The position numbers and the translations under genes are program-made. From a bacterium UBA4637 (GTDB taxonomy: Bacteria; Bacteroidota; Bacteroidia; Bacteroidales; Bacteroidaceae): DNA of 11,302 nt. This document shows positions 6,534 through 11,302 of this stretch, one piece after another (the first letter of the stretch is position 1; each line of letters opens with the position of its first letter). The stretch is taken from NCBI GenBank assembly GCA_002405875.1, contig DHMR01000107.1:1-11302 (forward strand), given 5' to 3'. Under the pieces are notes generated by a model. It did not search any database, was not told the DNA's origin, and worked only from the letters and a program-made list of their open reading frames with translations.

Positions 6534-7937
6534 TTACTTGTTGGCAGCCATGAACTCCTCGACATCCTTTGGATGGTAAGGAATGCGGTCTTTTCCGATG
6601 AATCGGCAACCATCCTTGGTGATGAGTACGTCGTCCTCGATGCGAATGCCTCCGAAGTCCTTGTAGGTCTCCAACTTGTCGAAGTTCAAGAACTCGGCGC
6701 AATGTCCGCTTGCCTTCCAGTCGTCAATGAGGGCAGGGATGAAGTAAATGCCAGGTTCGTCGGTAACGACAAATCCTTCTTCGAGTCGGCGTCCCATACG
6801 CAAACAGTTGGTTCCGAACTGTTCCAAGTTAGGTCTAACTTCCTCGTCGAAACCTACGTTGATTTGGTCGAGGTTCTCCATGTCGTGTACGTCCATACCC
6901 ATCATGTGTCCCAGTCCGTGTGGCAAGAACATGGCATGTGCACCAGCCTTTACTGCTTCCTCGGTATCCCCCTTGGCAAGTCCAAGCTCCTTGAGCTTGT
7001 CGAACATCAAACGGCAAACGGCAAAGTGAACATCAGCGTATTTGACTCCTGGTTTGGCAACTTCCAAAGTGTAATCGTGACAAGCCTCTACGATGGAGTA
7101 GATTTCCAACTGGCGCTGGGTGAACTTACCACTCACAGGCATTGTACGAGTATTGTCGGAGCAATAGTTGTTGATCGTCTCGGCACCTGCGTCGCAGAGT
7201 GCCAGGCGACCAGCCTCCAATACGTTCATGGAAGGGTTGCCATGCATGATTTCTCCGTGCTGTGTATAGATGGTTGGGAAACTAACCATCGCACCGTATG
7301 AGTTGGCGATGCCGTCCACCTGTCCACCGACGAACTTCTCTGTCACTCCAGGGCGAGTCAGCTTCATGGCAGTGGTGTGCATCTTGTAACCGATGACAGC
7401 CGCACGCTCCAGCTCCTCGATTTCCTCTGCAGTCTTGGTAGAACGCATCTTGACGATAGCGTTGATGAGTTGCAGGGATGCCTCTTCCTTCTGTTGGTTA
7501 GGATGAATGCCCAAGAGGTCGAAAATCTGGAGTTTGATGTCGTAGCGGTAAGGAGGCAAGAAGTGAATCTTGCGCTTTTTCGACATGGCATCGTTGCAAA
7601 TCGTCTTCAATGACTTCATTGGAGCCGAGTTGTGGATGCCCACTTGCTCTGCCAAGTCGTGCACGCTCTCCACGCTACCGTACCATACGATATCCTCGAT
7701 GTCGATGTCATCGCCTACGAGGGTTTCTATGTCGTTGTCTATGTCAATTACACCGACCAGACCATCACGCTGCAGTCCAAAATAATAAAGGAATGAAGAA
7801 TCTTGACGGAATGGGTAATATCCGTTGTTAGGGAAATTACAAGGTGAGTTGTTATTTCCGAAAATCAAAATCACGCCTTCTCCTACGAGCTTCTTCAACT
7901 CTTGGCGGCGCTGAATGTAAGTGTCCTTACTAAACAT
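6534..7937 (-). CDS. pepP: Xaa-Pro aminopeptidase, M24B family
   Basis: A dinuclear metal aminopeptidase releasing N-terminal residues that precede proline. No signal peptide is visible, so it should be cytoplasmic. The 467-residue protein has an N-terminal AMP_N domain (about 1-135) and a pita-bread catalytic domain (about 165-455). Metal ligands inferred by analogy with E. coli PepP are Asp249 (CDAG), Asp261 (SDNTR), His344 (HGLGHMMG), Glu394 (TDEPG) and Glu434 (RIEDD). The supporting His340 and His351 (DVHD) are present, so the active site is complete. Start ATG at 7937, about 28 nt downstream of a TAACTTTG promoter element. It is followed by the exported C1B peptidase. The two may share nutrient-peptide metabolism, but in different compartments. 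Confidence 0.95.
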   Translation of the reverse strand: MFSKDTYIQRRQELKKLVGEGVILIFGNNNSPCNFPNNGYYPFRQDSSFLYYFGLQRDGLVGVIDIDNDIETLVGDDIDIEDIVWYGSVESVHDLAEQVGIHNSAPMKSLKTICNDAMSKKRKIHFLPPYRYDIKLQIFDLLGIHPNQQKEEASLQLINAIVKMRSTKTAEEIEELERAAVIGYKMHTTAMKLTRPGVTEKFVGGQVDGIANSYGAMVSFPTIYTQHGEIMHGNPSMNVLEAGRLALCDAGAETINNYCSDNTRTMPVSGKFTQRQLEIYSIVEACHDYTLEVAKPGVKYADVHFAVCRLMFDKLKELGLAKGDTEEAVKAGAHAMFLPHGLGHMMGMDVHDMENLDQINVGFDEEVRPNLEQFGTNCLRMGRRLEEGFVVTDEPGIYFIPALIDDWKASGHCAEFLNFDKLETYKDFGGIRIEDDVLITKDGCRFIGKDRIPYHPKDVEEFMAANK

Positions 7938-7965
7938 ATTTTTAGATTTTTACTAATTTTGTGTG

Positions 7966-7973
7966 CAAAGTTA
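7966..7973 (-). promoter_or_regulatory. -7 promoter element for pepP
   Basis: The minus strand reads TAACTTTGC, matching TAnnTTTG. Transcription would start near 7958-7960, leaving a leader of about 20 nt. It faces away from the patatin promoter, whose -7 box begins 23 bp to the right, so the two polymerase footprints should overlap. No -33 TTTG at normal spacing is seen. Confidence 0.6.
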
Positions 7974-7996
7974 GCAATTATTTCCTAAAAAATGCT

Positions 7997-8004
7997 TATC
8001 TTTG
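7997..8004 (+). promoter_or_regulatory. -7 promoter element for the patatin-like gene
   Basis: TATCTTTGC matches TAnnTTTG. A start near 8010 would give a leader of about 90 nt, which is A/T-rich with only a weak 6-bp hairpin (8018-8023 with 8031-8036). This is the only TAnnTTTG on the plus strand in the divergent region, supporting its assignment to the gene starting at 8100. Confidence 0.6.
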
Positions 8005-8099
8005 CAATCAAAATTGTATAAATAGTGAGAATTTATAAATAATTAATAGAAAAAACTCCAGTTTGTGAGTAAATTGTAACAAAAAACAAGTAATTTGGT

Positions 8100-8942
8100 A
8101 TGAAGTTAGATGAAAATACGGGGTTGGTACTCGAAGGTGGTGGAATGCGTGGGGTCTTCACAAGTGGTGTTCTTGATGCTTTCATGAAGCATGATTTGTA
8201 CTTCCCTTATATGGTGGCAGTGTCGGCTGGCGCATGCAACGGTATGTCGTATGTCAGTCGCCAACCTCGTCGTGCCCGTATCTCTAATATAGACTATCTG
8301 GCTCGTTATCAATATATCGGGATTCGACACCTGGTAACTCAGGGTTGCATCTTTGATAGGAAACTTCTCTATGATAAGTTCCCAAACCAGTTGTTGCCTT
8401 TCGATTTCGATACTTATTTCAAGAATGCGAAAGGATTCGAGATGGTGACGACCAACTGTCTCACGGGTCAGGCGATGTATCTCTCTGAGCTCCATGACAA
8501 GCAACGTGCCCTGGACATTGTTCGTGCCTCTAGTAGTTTGCCATACGTGAGCAAAATCGTGACAGTTGATGGCATCCCGATGCTGGATGGTGGTATTGCC
8601 GATAGCATCCCTGTGCAGCATGCCATCGACATGGGGCATGAACATAATGTGGTTATCTTGACTCGCAACAAGGGATGGCGTGATACGGGCAAGGACCGCA
8701 AGCTTCCTTATTTATATAAGAACTATCCTCGTCTTCGCGTGGCTTTAAGTCACCGCCATCGATCTTATAATGAGCAGATTCAGCTGGTGGATGACTTGGA
8801 GGCGGCTGGTAAGATAACTTGCATCCGTCCAGTGAAGCCTTTGGAGGTGGGGCGTATCGAGAAAGATACAGCCAAGTTGGAGCGATTGTACGAGGAAGGC
8901 TTCATGCTAGGGGAAGCTTTCTGTGAGAAAATAGGTAAATAA
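8100..8942 (+). CDS. Patatin-like phospholipase family protein (YjjU-like)
   Basis: A predicted acyl hydrolase using a Ser-Asp dyad; the substrate is likely a phospholipid or other acyl ester but is not shown by sequence. The 280-residue protein opens with the oxyanion-hole motif GGGMRG (13-18). The nucleophile is Ser42 in AVSAG, a variant of GxSxG with Ala for the first Gly. The catalytic Asp163 is in DGG (163-165), and the following GIADSIPV is typical of the family. The C-terminal portion (about 190-275) fits the extension found in YjjU-like patatins. No signal peptide or membrane helix is visible. It is transcribed alone, divergent from pepP. The last seven codons are repeated in frame after the stop (see the tandem repeat entry). 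Confidence 0.93.
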   Translation: MKLDENTGLVLEGGGMRGVFTSGVLDAFMKHDLYFPYMVAVSAGACNGMSYVSRQPRRARISNIDYLARYQYIGIRHLVTQGCIFDRKLLYDKFPNQLLPFDFDTYFKNAKGFEMVTTNCLTGQAMYLSELHDKQRALDIVRASSSLPYVSKIVTVDGIPMLDGGIADSIPVQHAIDMGHEHNVVILTRNKGWRDTGKDRKLPYLYKNYPRLRVALSHRHRSYNEQIQLVDDLEAAGKITCIRPVKPLEVGRIEKDTAKLERLYEEGFMLGEAFCEKIGK

Positions 8943-8962
8943 TGTGAGGAAATAGGTAAATA
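8922..8962 (+). repeat. 21-bp tandem duplication spanning the patatin stop codon
   Basis: The 20-bp unit TGTGAGAAAATAGGTAAATA at 8922-8941 recurs at 8943-8962 with a single A-to-G change, giving a 21-bp period. Because 21 is a multiple of three, the second copy is in frame: CEKIGK-stop is followed by CEEIGK-stop. The gene therefore has a spare tail and a second stop (TAG, 8961-8963) after its TAA (8940-8942). This looks like a recent slippage or unequal-exchange duplication. Confidence 0.85.
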
Positions 8963-9009
8963 GCAAGAAATCCGATTTGAGCTCAACATGCTCGAATCGG
9001 ATTTCTTGC
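8963..9009. terminator. 20-bp hairpin between convergent patatin and trmD genes
   Basis: GCAAGAAATCCGATT (8963-8977) pairs perfectly with its complement at 8995-9009. The stem is extended by one G-U pair and GAGC/GCTC (8979-8982 with 8990-8993), closing a 7-nt loop. Neither strand has a proper T-run after the stem. Its position at the 3' ends of two converging genes suggests a shared transcript-end structure, possibly for 3' stability or factor-assisted termination. Confidence 0.55.
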
Positions 9010-9083
9010 AAAATTATATATCTTGCATCTCTTCAGATATCTTGTCAATTCGTAAATATTGGACCAAGGTTGTTCCGAGGACG

Positions 9084-9764
9084 TTATTTTTCTTCCAACA
9101 AGTCTGGGCGCAAGCGCTTGGTTCGTTCCATCGCCTGGTCAAACTCCCACTGACGAATCTTAGCTTCATTTCCTGATAGCAAAATCTCTGGCACTTTCCA
9201 CCCTTTGTAGTCGGAAGGGCGAGTATAGATTGGGGCGGCTAGAATGTCGTCTTGGAAACAATCGGAGAGGGCGCTCTGCTCGTCGCTGATGACTCCTGGT
9301 ACCAAGCGGATGACAGCATCGGAGATGATGGCGGCTGCCAACTCTCCTCCTGTCAATACATAGTCGCCCACGGAAATCTCACGAGTGATGAGATGGTCGC
9401 GCACTCGCTGGTCGATACCCTTGTAGTGACCGCAGAGGATGATGAGGTTGCCCTGCATCGACATTTCATTGGCTATTTTCTGGTTGAAAGTCTCACCATC
9501 AGGAGAAACGTAGATGACATCATCGTACTCACGCTCCGCTTTGAGGGCAGTGATGCAACGGTCGATAGGCTCGCATTGCATGACCATGCCGGCGCTTCCG
9601 CCGTAAGGATAGTCATCGACACGTTTCCATTTGTCTAAGGTGTAATCGCGCAAGTTATGGAGATGAATCTCGGCGAGACCCTTCTTCTGTGCACGAGCTA
9701 GAATGGATTCGTTGAAGAATCCTTCGAGCATTTCTGGCAATACTGTAATAATATCAATTCTCAT
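9084..9764 (-). CDS. trmD: tRNA (guanine-N1-)-methyltransferase
   Basis: Methylates G37 of tRNAs reading CNN codons with S-adenosylmethionine, preventing +1 frameshifting; generally essential. The 226-residue length is close to the family norm. The trefoil-knot SAM site is visible in SPDG (87-90), [10 protein letters not shown] (111-120) and [10 protein letters not shown] (132-141), followed by RLVPGV (153-158). The presumed catalytic base is Asp168 in SDCF, and the tRNA-contacting YTRP (180-183) and [12 protein letters not shown] (196-207) are present. The ATG at 9764 is chosen because MRIDIIT is the normal family start; an in-frame TTG at 9779 would overlap the upstream protease. The start lies 1 nt after the protease stop codon, so translation may be coupled. 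The rpsP-rimM-rplS neighbours common in other phyla are absent. Confidence 0.96.
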   Translation of the reverse strand: MRIDIITVLPEMLEGFFNESILARAQKKGLAEIHLHNLRDYTLDKWKRVDDYPYGGSAGMVMQCEPIDRCITALKAEREYDDVIYVSPDGETFNQKIANEMSMQGNLIILCGHYKGIDQRVRDHLITREISVGDYVLTGGELAAAIISDAVIRLVPGVISDEQSALSDCFQDDILAAPIYTRPSDYKGWKVPEILLSGNEAKIRQWEFDQAMERTKRLRPDLLEEK

Positions 9765-9765
9765 A

Positions 9766-11302
9766 TTATTTGATAACAACTTTCTTCTTACCGATTATAT
9801 AAATGCCCTTGGTGAGCTGGCTAGCATCTGTGCCGACATAACGACCATCGAGGGTGTAGATAGGTGTTTTCTTCTCAACAGTAGTGTCAGTGATAGGAGA
9901 GTCGATGCCAGTCGTGAAGTCCTTCAGGTAGTCGAAGGTGATGGTTCCGTTCTCTTCCTTGATGTTGTAGATAGGCTTCTCCAAGGTACTGTTGTTGAGT
10001 TTCACGCTGAGCAGTTCTGTTACGTTCTGTGTGCCAGGGAATGGGTCTGCCTTGAGACTGGCTTTGTATTGGTCGTCTGTCCATTTGTAGCCTTCTCCAT
10101 GGTTGTAGTCTGAAATGACATAGCCGTCAGCAGGGACTATCATGACATTAGGCTTGCCCTTAGTGTTGTTGAGTTTGTATTCAAGGCTTACTGTTTCGAA
10201 AGGATAGTTGATTCTCCAAACAAGTAACCCATGACCAAATAAGTATCTCCACCATCCTTCTTTTTGGACATTTTGGAGTAGGAGGTATTCGTCATTATCT
10301 CCATTTATCTTATAGGCAGTTCTGTCATTGGCGTAAGAATTTAAGCGAACTTGTTTGGCTTCCTCTCCGAGTTCTGTAGGGATAGTCCATCCCATCACAT
10401 CCATTTCCCATGGGGAATAAGGAGTTGGGCAATATCCATTATAGGTGTATTCACCACCATCCATCAAATCCCAGTATTCAGGATTCTGGTTATCTACTCT
10501 TGATGCTTCTACTGTTGGATATAGGTCTGGAATTCCCATGGTGTGGGTGAACTCGTGGCAGAAAAGACCGATTCCATTCAAAAATGGCTTCCCGTCTTTG
10601 CCAAGATCGCTCGATGTAGCATTAATCTCGTTGTTGATTCCGTATCTACAGATTCTCTTTCCGTTTAGAGTCAGTAATTGTTGGGTGTTGTCTGGGGCGT
10701 AAAAGTTGGCAGTACCAGCCTTTGGCCATAGGCAATCTGCGCTGTTGCCTTGAAAATTTTCACCGTAACCTGCATAGATGATATATACTAAATCTACATA
10801 TCCGTCGTTGTTTTGGTCATACTCTGCAAAGTTGACTTTGTCTGACACCACCTCTATGCAAGCTTCGGCTATCATTTCTGTGAAATGGGTATCTGTCTTG
10901 CCATTGGTATTGCTGCCGTAGTATGCGGAGTTCTTACTTACCGTTACAGGGCCAACAATGTCAAATTGTGGGGTGAATAGTCCTCCGCTCATGTCGTGGA
11001 AGTATTGCAATACGCTTCCGTAGTTGGTCATTTGAGAGGTATATGCGCTGTTGGCTTCGGGAGCAGATTCTCCTTCACCTTTCAGGTAATGCGTAAAGGT
11101 AGCGACAGGATCAGCTGTCTTGAATTTTACATCTTGGAATTGCACCAATATGACCAGTGCCTTTGGAGAGCCGATATGGGGAAAATAGGCAGGATTCGTA
11201 CTGCCGATTGGTTTTGCTAAAACTTGTGTATCTTCACTGATGACGTTGAAGAACTTTTCCTTGTCTTGTTGTGCAATGACATTTAGTTCTCTTTCTCCAC
11301 GT
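9766..11302 (-). CDS. Secreted-type M6 family zinc metalloprotease, 5' end beyond the window
   Basis: The reading frame stays open from its stop at 9766-9768 to the right edge (511 visible residues), so the start and any signal peptide are not seen. The family marker [14 protein letters not shown] (visible residues 46-59) runs through a TTG at 11148 that could be mistaken for a start. The zinc motif [11 protein letters not shown] (249-259; HExxHxxGxxD) holds His249, Glu250, His253 and Asp259. A Met-turn Met280 lies in [17 protein letters not shown] (162-170) resembles a calcium-binding loop. The last 33 residues (479-511), with [15 protein letters not shown] and a KKKVVIK end, resemble the short Bacteroidota C-terminal sorting domains recognised by type IX secretion; that match is inference. 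M6 enzymes of the immune-inhibitor-A type degrade host or dietary proteins. trmD follows after 1 nt. Confidence 0.9.
   Translation of the reverse strand, partial: RGERELNVIAQQDKEKFFNVISEDTQVLAKPIGSTNPAYFPHIGSPKALVILVQFQDVKFKTADPVATFTHYLKGEGESAPEANSAYTSQMTNYGSVLQYFHDMSGGLFTPQFDIVGPVTVSKNSAYYGSNTNGKTDTHFTEMIAEACIEVVSDKVNFAEYDQNNDGYVDLVYIIYAGYGENFQGNSADCLWPKAGTANFYAPDNTQQLLTLNGKRICRYGINNEINATSSDLGKDGKPFLNGIGLFCHEFTHTMGIPDLYPTVEASRVDNQNPEYWDLMDGGEYTYNGYCPTPYSPWEMDVMGWTIPTELGEEAKQVRLNSYANDRTAYKINGDNDEYLLLQNVQKEGWWRYLFGHGLLVWRINYPFETVSLEYKLNNTKGKPNVMIVPADGYVISDYNHGEGYKWTDDQYKASLKADPFPGTQNVTELLSVKLNNSTLEKPIYNIKEENGTITFDYLKDFTTGIDSPITDTTVEKKTPIYTLDGRYVGTDASQLTKGIYIIGKKKVVIK

Noticed and set aside
6327..7301. 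324-codon open frame on the plus strand opposite pepP and the start of the C1B peptidase gene
   Set aside because: It is antisense to two well-supported genes, spans their junction, and its translation shows no recognisable domain; it is a shadow of the opposite-strand codon use.
8106..8645. 179-codon open frame antisense to the patatin gene
   Set aside because: It lies fully inside a gene with intact patatin motifs and shows no family features of its own.
9765..9779. Upstream TTG start for trmD adding MLSNN
   Set aside because: It would overlap the protease coding sequence, and the family begins at MRIDIIT, encoded from the ATG at 9764.

Overview
The window looks like chromosomal DNA of a Bacteroidota species, most likely Prevotellaceae (Prevotella/Segatella type). 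Four upstream regions carry the Bacteroidota -7 promoter element TAnnTTTG. Starts are preceded by A/T-rich sequence rather than strong Shine-Dalgarno sites. The proteins resemble gut Bacteroidales versions, for example a 347-residue class I IlvC, a PepP with an AMP_N domain, and an M6 protease ending in a short sorting-domain-like tail. No rRNA, tRNA, CRISPR array, insertion sequence or phage gene was seen. The gene content is mostly housekeeping.

Layout: (1) 1-1267, ilvC on + with its own promoter, a roughly 145-nt leader rich in potential secondary structure, and a clear intrinsic terminator. (2) 1268-1414, a short intergenic block with four copies of a 10-bp word, forming two hairpins and a 21-bp tandem repeat. 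(3) 1415-5123, recJ then recQ on -, a likely two-gene DNA repair operon with a promoter before recJ. (4) 5188-7973, a likely two-gene - strand unit: pepP (cytoplasmic Xaa-Pro aminopeptidase) followed by a signal-peptide-bearing C1B papain-like peptidase, closed by a strong terminator. (5) 7966-8942, divergent promoters separating pepP from a + strand patatin-like phospholipase. Its 3' end carries a 21-bp in-frame tandem duplication that doubles the stop codon, followed by a 20-bp hairpin. (6) 9084-11302, trmD on - lying 1 nt behind the stop of a large secreted-type M6 metalloprotease that runs off the right edge.

The genes do not form one pathway. The recJ/recQ pair (5'-3' exonuclease plus 3'-5' helicase) acts together in recombinational repair. 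pepP and the C1B peptidase both handle peptides, but probably in different compartments. The strongest candidate for something undescribed is the ilvC leader: three alternative pairings fit an on/off switch ending in a terminator-like hairpin, and it matches no riboswitch or T-box I recognise. That reading rests on complementarity by eye, and short matches of this size can arise by chance.
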